From Egibacter sp. (GTDB taxonomy: Bacteria; Actinomycetota; Nitriliruptoria; Euzebyales; Egibacteraceae), in the NCBI GenBank assembly GCA_003553795.1, contig PWFH01000168.1:1-44843 (forward strand): DNA of 44,843 nt. The letters are read 5' to 3'. Under the pieces are notes generated by a model that was not told the DNA's origin, ran no database searches, and was given only the letters and a program-made list of their open reading frames with translations. Below are positions 16,868-25,014 of this stretch, piece after piece (within the stretch, counting starts at the first letter, position 1; each line of letters opens with the position of its first letter). Made by a program: the position numbers and the translations under genes.

Positions 16868-17776
16868 TCATCCCCACATCTCCTGGAGGCGGCTCGTCGC
16901 GGTCGCGTCCCCGCCCCGCCGCCGCGCGACGGCGAGGAGCACGAGCCCGAGGCCCACCGCGACGCTAATGAGCACCGTGGCGAGGGCGTTGATGTCGGGG
17001 TCGTAGCCGGAGAGGACGAAGGTGTAGATCTCCATCGGCAGGGTGTTGAACCCGAAGGGCGCGAGGAAGAAGTGGATCGGGAAGTTGTTGAAGGTGATGA
17101 TGAAGGCGAGCAGCGTGCCGCTGAGCACGGACTTGCCGATGAGCGGCAGGGTGACGAGCCGGAAGGCCGTCAGGGGGCGCGCCCCCAGCGAGCGGGCGGC
17201 CTGCTCGAGCTCGGTGCCGAGGCCCTGCAGCCGCGCGACGACGACGAGCACGACGTAGGGCATCGCCACCGCGAGGCTGCCGAGGAACAGCAGGGGCAGA
17301 CCGCGCCCGACGCCGACGGCGTTGGCGACGAGGAGCATCGCCACGGCGAGGATGAGCCACGGGATCGTGATCGCCGTCGTGAGCAGGGCGGTGAAGAGCG
17401 TCGCGCCCGAGCGGGCGAAGCGCACCATCCACAGCGCGAGGGCGGTGCCGAGCGCCGCGGCGACCGCCGCGACGCTCGTCGACAGCACGAGGCTGCGCCC
17501 GGTCGCCGAGATGAGGGCGTCGTTGCCGGCCAGGGCGACGTACCACTCCGCGGTGAACGCGAACGGCAGCGTGCCGTAGCGCGAGGCGTTGAACGACAGG
17601 ACCATCACGACGAGCACCGGGGTGTAGACGACCCCCAGCACGAGCCAGAGCCAGGCCAGCCAGCCGCGCCGCTGGCGGCGCGCCCGGCCATGCCCGTCGG
17701 GGCGTGGCCCGCCGACGTCGCCGGAGGACGCGGGGGCGGCGGTGGACTCGGGCGGGGCCGCGGTGTTGGTGGCCAT
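16868..17776 (-). CDS. potC: ABC transporter permease, PotC-like
   Basis: Inner-membrane permease of 302 residues. A cytosolic Pro/Ala-rich N-terminus of about 35 residues is followed by six predicted membrane helices. The EAA loop EQAARSLGARPLTAFRLVTLP contacts the ATPase. The segment ITFNNFPIHFFLAPFGFNTLPMEIY is typical of PotC in polyamine and related importers. It lies 3 bp after the PotB-like gene and 6 bp before the ATPase gene, a tight operon. Confidence 0.88.
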   Translation of the reverse strand: MATNTAAPPESTAAPASSGDVGGPRPDGHGRARRQRRGWLAWLWLVLGVVYTPVLVVMVLSFNASRYGTLPFAFTAEWYVALAGNDALISATGRSLVLSTSVAAVAAALGTALALWMVRFARSGATLFTALLTTAITIPWLILAVAMLLVANAVGVGRGLPLLFLGSLAVAMPYVVLVVVARLQGLGTELEQAARSLGARPLTAFRLVTLPLIGKSVLSGTLLAFIITFNNFPIHFFLAPFGFNTLPMEIYTFVLSGYDPDINALATVLISVAVGLGLVLLAVARRRGGDATATSRLQEMWG

Positions 17777-17779
17777 CGC

Positions 17780-18706
17780 TCAGCGCCCCCCGCGCAGGGC
17801 GCCGGGGAAGGCCCGCCTGAGGGTCGCGCGGACCCCGCCGAGCAGGACGAGGATCGCCACGAGCAGGATGACCGACATCGCCGCGGCGCGGGGCTGGTTG
17901 TTCACGCGCGAGACCTGCTCGCTGATGAGCGTGCCGAACATCATCCCGTCGGTCCCGCCGAGGATGCGCGCTTCGACGAAGGCGCCGGCGGCTGGCGTGA
18001 AGACGATGACGAGCCCGGCGAGCATGCCGGGGACCGTGAGGGGCAGGACGACGTGGCGGAACCGCTGCCAGGCCCCGGCGCCGAGGCTGCGGGCGGCGTC
18101 GAGCACGGTGTCGTCGATGCGCTCGACCGCGGCGTACAGCGCCATGACCATGAACGGCAGGAAGAGGTAGGCGAGCATGAGCAGCACCGCCCACCGGGTG
18201 AAGAGCAGGGTGTCGCCGGGCTCGGCGAGGCCGACGCCGGTGAGCGCGGCCATGAGCGGGCCGCCCGGGGCGATGAGGACGTACATCGCGTAGATGAGCA
18301 GGAGCGAGGACGTGAGGTGGGGGATGATGACGAGCGCGAGGTAGAGCGACCGCAGGCGGCGGACGTGGCGCGAGAGCGCCCAGGCGGTCGGCCAGGCCAC
18401 GAGGATCGTGAGCACCGTGGCGGCGAGGCCGAGCACGAGCGAGCGGACGAGCAGGCGGCCGTAGAGGTCCGGCTGGCCCGCGATGCGGGCCCACTCCTCA
18501 CCGGTGACCGGCCCGTCGACGCCGGGACCGGCGAGCAGCCCGAAGTAGACGAGCAGGAACAGCGGGACGACGACGAGGGCGAGCAGGAGCAGCGCGCTCG
18601 GCAGCATGAGCCCCGAGCTCGACCAGCGGCGCCACCCGACCGCCGCCGACCGACGCGGGGGGTCGTCGGTCGACGACGGCGGAGCGACGCCGCTGGCCTT
18701 GGTCAC
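17780..18706 (-). CDS. potB: ABC transporter permease, PotB-like
   Basis: Inner-membrane permease of 308 residues with six predicted helices, the first near residues 33-55. A characteristic large periplasmic loop (GPGVDGPVTGEEWARI) follows the first helix. The EAA motif is DAARSLGAGAWQRFRHVVLP. The FVEARILGGTDGMMFGTLI segment is typical of PotB-type permeases. It starts 7 bp after the stop of the binding-protein gene, in the same operon. Confidence 0.88.
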   Translation of the reverse strand: MTKASGVAPPSSTDDPPRRSAAVGWRRWSSSGLMLPSALLLLALVVVPLFLLVYFGLLAGPGVDGPVTGEEWARIAGQPDLYGRLLVRSLVLGLAATVLTILVAWPTAWALSRHVRRLRSLYLALVIIPHLTSSLLLIYAMYVLIAPGGPLMAALTGVGLAEPGDTLLFTRWAVLLMLAYLFLPFMVMALYAAVERIDDTVLDAARSLGAGAWQRFRHVVLPLTVPGMLAGLVIVFTPAAGAFVEARILGGTDGMMFGTLISEQVSRVNNQPRAAAMSVILLVAILVLLGGVRATLRRAFPGALRGGR

Positions 18707-18713
18707 TCGTGCC

Positions 18714-19874
18714 TCACTGCACCCCGGCCTTGACCTCCGCGAGCAGGTCGGTGTAGGCCTGCTGCTCCTCCTGGCTGAGGCTGCCCATGATCGCGAGGTC
18801 CTCGACCTGCTCGGGGTAGGCCTGAATGCGCGCCTTGACGTCCTCGGAGAGCTGCTCCTGGGCGAGCTCGTTGGCCGGCGCGGGCGCGTTGCCGGTCGGG
18901 TCCTCCGCCCACTCGACGAGGAACTCCTCGCTGATCATCCAGTCGATCCAGGCGTGGGCGAGCTCGACGTTGGGCGCGTCGGCGACGACCGACCACGTCG
19001 ACAGCCAGCCCGCGGCGCCCTCCTCGGGGATGACGTAGCCCACCGGCTCGCCCTCCTCCATCATCGAGCCGGCGTCGCCGGCCCAGAAGTTGCCGACGCT
19101 GATCGCCTCGGTGGTGAAGGCCCGGGTCCAGTCGTCGCTCGAGCCCCAGTAGAGCTCGACGTTGGGACGCATGTCGATGAGGGCCTCACGGACGGCGTCG
19201 AGGTCGGGATCGTGGGGGTCGTCGCCGAGGTAGAGCGCGGTGAGCATGACCGCCTCGACGGGGCTGTCCATGAAGCCGACCTGCCCTTCCCACTCGTCGT
19301 CCCAGAGCACGCCCCAGCTCGTGGGCTCCTGGTCGAAGTGCTCGGTGTTGTAGGTCAGCCCCGTGCTGCCCCACACCCACGGCACACCGTAGAGCTCACC
19401 GTCGACGTAGATGTCGTCGATGTCGAGGAAGTCGTCGTAGACGCCGTCGAGGTTGTCGAGCAGGTCGGGGTCGACCGCCTCGATCGTGCCCTCCTCCTGC
19501 ATCTGCTCGACGTACGTGGGGTTGGGCAACGCGACGTCGATCTCGCCGACGCCCCCGGTGCGCAGGACCTCCCGGAGCTCCTCGCCCCCGGAGTGGTAGA
19601 CGTGCTCGACCGTCGCGCCGGTGCGCTCCTCGAAGCCGGCGATGGCGTAGTCCTGGTCCGAGCCGTAGTCGTTCCAGTTCAGCACGGTGAGCGTCTCGCC
19701 CTCGAAGGGCAGAGCGGCGTCCTCGTCGGTCGTGTCATCGACGTCGTCGGTCGTCTCGTCGACGTCGTCGGTCACCTCGTCGACGTCGTCGGCCTCGTCC
19801 TCGGCACACGCCGCGAGCATCAGGGCACCGGCCAGGGCCAGCGCGAGGAGGGATGCGTACCGTCTCGTCTTCAT
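18714..19874 (-). CDS. potD: PotD-like extracellular solute-binding lipoprotein
   Basis: Substrate-binding lipoprotein of 386 residues for the PotABC-like importer. The signal peptide ends in the lipobox LAAC with lipidated Cys23. A very acidic linker (about residues 24-48) encoded by a 21-bp tandem repeat follows, then the binding fold: LTVLNWNDYGSDQDYAIAGF, VPWVWGSTGLTYNTEHF and AHAWIDWMISEEF are typical of spermidine/putrescine-type proteins. The start at 19874 has AAGGA about 7 nt upstream; the longer in-frame reading to 19928 lacks this and would bury the signal peptide. First gene of the operon, with a promoter at 19938-19967. Confidence 0.88.
   Translation of the reverse strand: MKTRRYASLLALALAGALMLAACAEDEADDVDEVTDDVDETTDDVDDTTDEDAALPFEGETLTVLNWNDYGSDQDYAIAGFEERTGATVEHVYHSGGEELREVLRTGGVGEIDVALPNPTYVEQMQEEGTIEAVDPDLLDNLDGVYDDFLDIDDIYVDGELYGVPWVWGSTGLTYNTEHFDQEPTSWGVLWDDEWEGQVGFMDSPVEAVMLTALYLGDDPHDPDLDAVREALIDMRPNVELYWGSSDDWTRAFTTEAISVGNFWAGDAGSMMEEGEPVGYVIPEEGAAGWLSTWSVVADAPNVELAHAWIDWMISEEFLVEWAEDPTGNAPAPANELAQEQLSEDVKARIQAYPEQVEDLAIMGSLSQEEQQAYTDLLAEVKAGVQ
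19735..19797. repeat. Three 21-bp tandem repeats in the lipoprotein linker
   Basis: Units at 19735-19755, 19756-19776 and 19777-19797 share the core tcgacgtcgtcgg. They encode the seven-residue repeats DDVDEVT, DDVDETT and DDVDDTT just after the lipidated cysteine. The array is likely length-variable and keeps the reading frame. Confidence 0.85.
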
Positions 19875-19930
19875 CTCCGGTCCTTTCTCGGCACCCCTGC
19901 GCGACGCTGCGCTGTGGAGGGAGCCCACCC

Positions 19931-19948
19931 TGAGAAAACCTTATCTCA
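19931..19948. promoter_or_regulatory. Imperfect palindrome overlapping the pot operon -10 box (possible operator)
   Basis: TGAGAAAACCTTATCTCA matches its own reverse complement at 14 of 18 positions, with perfect TGAGA/TCTCA arms. It covers the -10 box and start region of the promoter, a usual place for a repressor site. No specific regulator is recognised, and no regulator gene lies next to it. Confidence 0.4.
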
Positions 19949-19967
19949 CGCCTGGCGCTGAGGGCAA
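19938..19967 (-). promoter_or_regulatory. Promoter of the transporter-glycosidase operon
   Basis: On the minus strand a -35 box TTGCCC (19962-19967) and a -10 box TAAGGT (19938-19943) are separated by 18 bp. The expected start is near 19931, giving a leader of about 57 nt before the lipoprotein ATG. This is one of the few AT-richer spots in the region. The rest of the 378-bp gap up to 20252 shows no gene and no other clear element. Confidence 0.55.
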
Positions 19968-20252
19968 GCGTGCCCCCTCCACCGTAGCGAGTCAGGCGAA
20001 CCCACAGGGAGCGCCGATCCCGGACAGGAGCGTCACCGCAGTCGCCACAACGAACCTCCCGGTGCGCGCGGTTCCCTCTGACCGCAAGGTCGCGGTCTCG
20101 GCGCCCCGGACCCCGGCCCCCTGCTCGAGGCTCGGGGCGTGACCGCCTTGGAGCGCGACCGAAGGGCTACGCTTGGTGACGCGGTCAACGTCCATGCGGG
20201 ATGAGGGGCGGCCGCAGCCCAGCACGTGACCGGCCCGAGCAGGGGGTCTCCG

Positions 20253-23200
20253 ATGCACGCTGCCCACGATGAGCGTGGTGCGCGCCCCCCTGCCCGATCC
20301 TGGGCCCTGGGCGGCGTTGCGGCCCTCGTCCTCGCCGTGCTCGTCGCGGCCGCGGCATGGGATGCGACCCATGCCCGCGCCGACGTCGATCCCGAGCCCA
20401 CACCGGCCGAGGCCACGGTGTCGGTGACGCTCAAGGTGCTTGACCGTCACGAGGAGCCCGTCCCCGACGCCGATGTGGACGTAGGCAGCGACGAGGCGAC
20501 GGTGACGCCGACCAACGGCACGGAGGGGACGAGCTTCGAGGTCACCGGCGAGCCCGACGACGTCGTCACCTTCGACGTGTTCACCGATCGCGGCAGCGCC
20601 GAAGCGACGTTCGACGTCGCAGAGCTCGAGGACCTCGACGACCCGGTCGAGATCACCGTCGAGCCGGATGCGTGGGGCACCGTCGTCGACCCCGACGGCA
20701 ATGGCGTCGGCGACGTCACAGTGTCCGCGTGGAGTGGGACCGACCACATGTCCCGCCACGGAGCCGCGGATCGGATCACCACGAGCGACACCGGCGGCCG
20801 CTGGGAGCTGCACCGCGGCAGCCGCATCGACGACGCGCTCGTCGTCGTCGCCGTCGGCGCGGCCATCGAGGCCGAGCAACGCGCCCTGCCCGACGCCGCC
20901 GAGGCCGGCGGTGAGGTCGAGCTGCGGTGGGTGCCCGCGATCGACGTCACGCTCGCCGGGGTCGCCCATCCGGAGAGCCGCAGCCTCGAGGCCTACACCC
21001 TCACCTTCGAGGACGAGGCCGGTGGCGGCGTCGAGGTGGCGCCGTCGCCCTTCGTCGAACCCGACCCGCGGGGGGCGACCCGCGGCGAGCTCAGCCTGCC
21101 CGACGCCTTCGACGGAACCTTCGTCGAGGCGTTCGCCATTGACGAGCGCGCCGCGCGGGCCACGCTGCGCGACCCGCAGGGCGCGACCGCGACCGTCGGC
21201 CTCGAGCCGTCGCCCGAGTCGGAGCCGGGGCAGGGGGCCGATGTCTCCCTCGCCGCCGCCGCCGTCGAGCTGCGCGACACCGACGGCGGCGCGCCCGTCG
21301 ACGGCGACGTCGAGCTCGCGATCCAGCTCGACCCTGCCGCTGAGGGCGAGCTCACGACGATCGTCGATGCGGCGACGAGCGATGGGCAGGCCGTCGGCCT
21401 CGTCGACGCCAGCGACCGGGGCGGCAACCTACCTGGGGCGGACGAGCTGACCGACGCCCGGGTGACGGTGAGCGCTGAGGGCTACGCGCCCGTCGACGAA
21501 GCCATCGAGCTCCCGACCGGCGCGAACCTGCCGGGCGGCGACGGCACCGTGCCCTACGGGCCGGTGACCTCCGAGGCCCTCACCGTCGACCTGACCCCTG
21601 AATCCGACCCGGCGCCGGCTCCGGACCCCGAGCCCGAGCCCGAGCCCGAGCTCGGCGGCGCCGGCGTCACGGTCACCGACGACCGGGGCGCGCCCCTCAC
21701 AGGCGCCACGGTCGCCCTCACCGACGGCGACGGTGTGCTGGCGGAGAAGGCCACTGACGGCGACGGCCTTGCGGTCTTCGCTGACCTGCCCGCCGGCGGG
21801 TACACCGTCACCGCGAGCGCCGCCACCCATGAGCCGGCCACGAGCAGCGACCTCACCGTCGCCGCCGAGGCCGAGGCGAGCCTCACCCTCGCACTGGCGC
21901 GCCTGGCAGGCAGCCTCGAGGTCACCGTCGTCGACGCCGGCTCCGGCGCAGCGCTCGACGGTGCCGTGCTCGTCGTCGCCCCCGATGAGGCCAGCGCCGA
22001 CCCCGCCGAGGCCGACCCCCTCGAGCTCGTCACCGACATGGGTGAGGCGCGCGCCGATGGGCTGCCCGCCGGGGCCTACCGCGTGCGACTCGACGCCGAC
22101 GGCTACGAGCCGGTGCACGCGGGCGCGGTCATCGAACCCGCTGCGACGGCGACCGTCCGTCTCGAGTCGGTCGGCGACCCGACGGCGCTCGTCGTCGACG
22201 TCACCGACACCGACGGCGCGCCCGTGCCCGGCGCTGAGATCACCGCGACGGCAACCGTCGACACGGTCATCACGCTCGCCGAGACCCGGACGGTCACGTT
22301 GCAGGGCGAGACCGATGCCGAGGGCCGCGCCGATCTCGGAGCCGCCCCGCCGGGCGAGTACCGCGTCACCGCCACACGCAACGGCTTCCGCAGCTGGCAG
22401 GGCGCGCACACCCTCGTGCTCGCCGCGCCCGAGGACGACACCGCAGGGCTCACCGGCCCCGAGGCCACCGCGCCGGACACCGGTGGGCCCGCCACCGCGG
22501 CAGCCGCGGACGCCGACCCCGGGGGCACACCGGTGCCCGCACCGGCGGCGGAGCGCCTCGCCGGCGGCCTCCCACCCTCGATCGACGGGCCGGACACGCT
22601 CCACGAACCCGGCGCCGCGCCGCGCGACGGCGGGACGTCGGCCGCGGGCGAGCCCGACACGGCCCCGGGGCCGGCTCCCGAGTCCACGGAGGTCCTGCTC
22701 GCCAACGCCGTCGGCGCGTTCGGCAGCTCGTTGCCGACCATCGCGCACGGGCCCGCCAACCCGGCCCGGGTCGCGGCGAACACCGCGCTCGCTGCCCTGC
22801 TCGCCTTCCTGCTCATCCTGCCGGCGGAGCTCTTCAACGCGACGCTGCGGGAGAACTACGACAGCGTCGTCGGCCGGCTCGGCCGCGCCCGCGACGCCGT
22901 CCGCACCTTGCTCGACCGCGTCGCCGCCGTGGTGCCGCGCGCACGACTCGTCGGCGGCGCGACCCTCACGATCGTCGTCGCCGCCGCCGCGAGCGCGCTC
23001 GACCCGCGCTTCGGCGGCGGGGTCGGATCGCTGCGGCTCATGGCCGCGCAGACCGTCGGGCTCGTCGTCACGACCTACGCCGTCAGCGCGATCGCGCTGC
23101 TCGCGGCCCGACGACGCGGCACGGCCGCGAGCATGGCCTTCCGCCCCGCCGCGCTGCTCGTCGTCGTCGTGGTCGTGCTCGTCAGCCGCACCGTCGACCT

Positions 23201-23714
23201 CTCCCCCGGCTTCCTCTACGGCTTCGTCGCCGCCGCGGTGTTCCATGACCGCATCACCGTCGCCCAGCTCGGGCGCATCACCCTGCTGCAGGGCGTGTTC
23301 ATGGTCGGTGCCGGCGTCGGCGCATGGCTGCTGCTCGCCCCGGCACAGCTCGCCGCGGCTGCCGGAGGCTTCCTGCCCGCGCTGGCCGCCGAGGCGCTGA
23401 CCGCGGTGTCGGTCGGGGCGCTGACGAGCCTCGTCCTCGCGTTCGTGCCGCTGACGTTCACCCACGGCGAGCGCCTCTTCGCGTGGAGCCGCCCGGCCTG
23501 GCTCGCGGTCTACGGCGCCGGGCTCCTCGCGTTCCTGTCGATCGCCGTCAACCCCGTCTTCGGTCAGCTTTCCGCGACCCGCTCACTCAGCGTGGCGATC
23601 GGCGCCTACGCCGCCTTCGCGCTCGGGTCGATCGCCTTCTGGCTCGCCTTCCGACGCCGCGCGGATGCCCCGCACGAGCGACTCACCCGCCCGGTCGGCC
23701 ACCCGCCCTCCTGA
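20253..23714 (+). CDS. Large membrane protein with carboxypeptidase-regulatory-like repeats and a C-terminal multi-pass domain
   Basis: Function unknown; 1153 residues. An N-terminal hydrophobic segment (about residues 18-40) could be a signal anchor. The extracellular part holds several beta-sandwich repeats of the CarboxypepD-regulatory/CNA-B kind: GAPLTGATVALTDGDG...FADLPAGGYTVTA, ARADGLPAGAYRVRLDADGYE and DGAPVPGAEITATA...PPGEYRVTATRNGF. A Pro-Glu spacer (PAPAPDPEPEPEPE, near residue 455) separates them from the first half. From about residue 838 there are some eight to nine membrane helices, beginning LLILPAELFNATLRENYD. That motif recalls actinobacterial proteins annotated as FGLLP-motif membrane proteins, from memory only. 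The ATG at 20253 has AGGGGG 6 nt upstream. It is a single gene with no operon partner. Confidence 0.8.
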   Translation: MHAAHDERGARPPARSWALGGVAALVLAVLVAAAAWDATHARADVDPEPTPAEATVSVTLKVLDRHEEPVPDADVDVGSDEATVTPTNGTEGTSFEVTGEPDDVVTFDVFTDRGSAEATFDVAELEDLDDPVEITVEPDAWGTVVDPDGNGVGDVTVSAWSGTDHMSRHGAADRITTSDTGGRWELHRGSRIDDALVVVAVGAAIEAEQRALPDAAEAGGEVELRWVPAIDVTLAGVAHPESRSLEAYTLTFEDEAGGGVEVAPSPFVEPDPRGATRGELSLPDAFDGTFVEAFAIDERAARATLRDPQGATATVGLEPSPESEPGQGADVSLAAAAVELRDTDGGAPVDGDVELAIQLDPAAEGELTTIVDAATSDGQAVGLVDASDRGGNLPGADELTDARVTVSAEGYAPVDEAIELPTGANLPGGDGTVPYGPVTSEALTVDLTPESDPAPAPDPEPEPEPELGGAGVTVTDDRGAPLTGATVALTDGDGVLAEKATDGDGLAVFADLPAGGYTVTASAATHEPATSSDLTVAAEAEASLTLALARLAGSLEVTVVDAGSGAALDGAVLVVAPDEASADPAEADPLELVTDMGEARADGLPAGAYRVRLDADGYEPVHAGAVIEPAATATVRLESVGDPTALVVDVTDTDGAPVPGAEITATATVDTVITLAETRTVTLQGETDAEGRADLGAAPPGEYRVTATRNGFRSWQGAHTLVLAAPEDDTAGLTGPEATAPDTGGPATAAAADADPGGTPVPAPAAERLAGGLPPSIDGPDTLHEPGAAPRDGGTSAAGEPDTAPGPAPESTEVLLANAVGAFGSSLPTIAHGPANPARVAANTALAALLAFLLILPAELFNATLRENYDSVVGRLGRARDAVRTLLDRVAAVVPRARLVGGATLTIVVAAAASALDPRFGGGVGSLRLMAAQTVGLVVTTYAVSAIALLAARRRGTAASMAFRPAALLVVVVVVLVSRTVDLSPGFLYGFVAAAVFHDRITVAQLGRITLLQGVFMVGAGVGAWLLLAPAQLAAAAGGFLPALAAEALTAVSVGALTSLVLAFVPLTFTHGERLFAWSRPAWLAVYGAGLLAFLSIAVNPVFGQLSATRSLSVAIGAYAAFALGSIAFWLAFRRRADAPHERLTRPVGHPPS

Positions 23715-23830
23715 CCCCGGCTCGACGGGCCGCCGGTCGCACCGCTGCGCGCCGACGCCGCAGGGCGTCCAGGGTGCCCCTCGCGCGGACGTCGCCGCAG
23801 GGCCCGGCCGGCAGCCAGCGGCCGCCAGGA

Positions 23831-24205
23831 CGAGGGGAGCCAGCCGATAAGCCGGATTCTGTGCCCGACGCGGTGCGTCGGGCGGCGGCCATCTCTCTGG
23901 GCCGGACGTCACCGTCCGGCTCGTGCGGCCTACCTGGCGCTCGGCGGGCCACCTCGATGCGCCTGCTTGGCCTTGCTCCCGACGGGGCTCCCTGGCCGTC
24001 GACGTCACCGCCGACGCCGGTGCGCTCTTACCGCACCCTTTCACCCTCACCACGCACGCCCTGACGGGCGCCGTTCGGCGGTCTGCTCTCTGTTGGCTTG
24101 TCCCGCGCGTCACCGCGCCTGGGCGTTACCCAGCGTCGTGCCCTGTGGAGTCCGGACTTTCCTCGACGGCTCACGCCGCCGCGGCCGCCTGGCCGACTCC
24201 CCTCG
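23831..24205 (-). ncRNA. rnpB: RNase P RNA (bacterial type A)
   Basis: The catalytic RNA of RNase P, which trims tRNA 5' leaders. The minus strand contains the universal 5' core GAGGAAAGTCCGGACTCC followed by ACAGGGC, and the 3' core ACAGAATCCGGCTTATCGG. The two ends form a P1 helix of about 15 bp: CGAGGGGAGUCGGCC at the 5' end pairs with GGCUGGCUCCCCUCG at the 3' end, including two G-U pairs. This fixes the ends to within a few bases and gives about 375 nt. Open frames across this stretch are spurious. Confidence 0.95.
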
Positions 24206-24212
24206 CGGTGCC

Positions 24213-24218
24213 AGGGTA
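24213..24218 (-). promoter_or_regulatory. -10 box TACCCT for rnpB
   Basis: Minus-strand TACCCT lies 7 nt before position 24205, the 5' end predicted independently from the P1 helix. No good -35 element is seen 16-18 bp upstream. Confidence 0.5.
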
Positions 24219-24279
24219 CCCACGGGGCGGCGGGCGGGATGCCCGCGCGCACGACGCCGAACGACCGCGACCGGCACGC

Positions 24280-25014
24280 TCAGCCGGTGAGCACGAGGAT
24301 GCGCTCGCACTGCTCGCAGCGCGGCATGCCACCCTTAGCCTCGGCCTTGACCTCCTCGAGCTCGATCGCAGTGAGCTCGAGGCGACAGCCCGCGCACATC
24401 CGCCCCTGGAGCTCGGCGACGGCGAGGCCCTGCTTGCGCTCGAGGAGCTCCTCGTAGAAGGCGAGCAGCGACGCCGGCAGCGGCTCGGCGGCCGACGCCC
24501 TGGCACGGCGACGCTCGGCGAGCTCGGCGTCGATGTCGGTCGCGGCCTCGTCGCGCTGCCGCGCGAGCGCCTCGACGCTCGTCTCGAGCTCGGCGCGGCG
24601 GGTGGTGAGCTCCTCGCTCAGCGACTCGAGCTCCTCACGGCGCTCCATGACCTCGAGCAGCTCGTCCTCGAGGTCGGACTTGCGGGTCTTGAGCGAGCCG
24701 AGCTCCCCGCGAATCGCCGCGAGCTCCTTCTCGGAGGTGATCTGCCCGGAGTACATCCGGCCCTCCTCGGACCTCCGCCGGCTGTCGACGGTGGCGATCT
24801 CGCCCTCGAGGCGGGTCTGGCGACGCTCGACGGTCGCGAGCTCCTCGCGCGCGGTGGCCAGCTCGCCGCGCACGCGCTCGAGGGTCTCGATCTCGGCGTC
24901 GAGCTGCTGTTGCTCGGGCAGGTGCGCGCGGCGGTGCTCGAGCTGGCGGATCGTCGTGTCGACGGCCTGGAGGTCGAGGAGCTGGCGCTGCTGCTCTGGT
25001 GTGGCCGTCGTCAT
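24280..25014 (-). CDS. Coiled-coil protein with C-terminal C4 zinc ribbon (DUF164 type)
   Basis: Soluble protein of 244 residues. Residues about 10-180 form a long heptad-rich coiled coil full of Glu, Arg and Leu, with the conserved turn EEGRMYSGQITSEKELAAI in the middle. The C-terminus is a zinc ribbon with Cys207-x2-Cys210 and Cys233-x2-Cys236. Homologues occur next to Nif3-family genes in many actinobacteria; the function is unknown, with nucleic-acid or protein scaffolding often suggested. The ATG (25012-25014) overlaps the stop of the Nif3 gene in an ATGA, so the two are translationally coupled. rnpB follows 75 bp downstream. Confidence 0.88.
   Translation of the reverse strand: MTTATPEQQRQLLDLQAVDTTIRQLEHRRAHLPEQQQLDAEIETLERVRGELATAREELATVERRQTRLEGEIATVDSRRRSEEGRMYSGQITSEKELAAIRGELGSLKTRKSDLEDELLEVMERREELESLSEELTTRRAELETSVEALARQRDEAATDIDAELAERRRARASAAEPLPASLLAFYEELLERKQGLAVAELQGRMCAGCRLELTAIELEEVKAEAKGGMPRCEQCERILVLTG

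Noticed and set aside
13078-18733. Two giant plus-strand open frames (934 and 1030 codons) opposite the glycosidase and ABC transporter genes
   Set aside because: They are antisense to genes with clear family motifs, consist of Gly/Arg/Glu/Asp runs and have no recognisable domain.
21429-23465. A 678-codon minus-strand frame opposite the large membrane protein
   Set aside because: No start signal or motif; the opposite strand encodes repeats, membrane helices and a good ribosome binding site.
23838-24290. Small open frames on both strands after the large membrane protein
   Set aside because: The stretch is RNase P RNA, identified by its universal core sequences and P1 pairing; the frames are coincidental.
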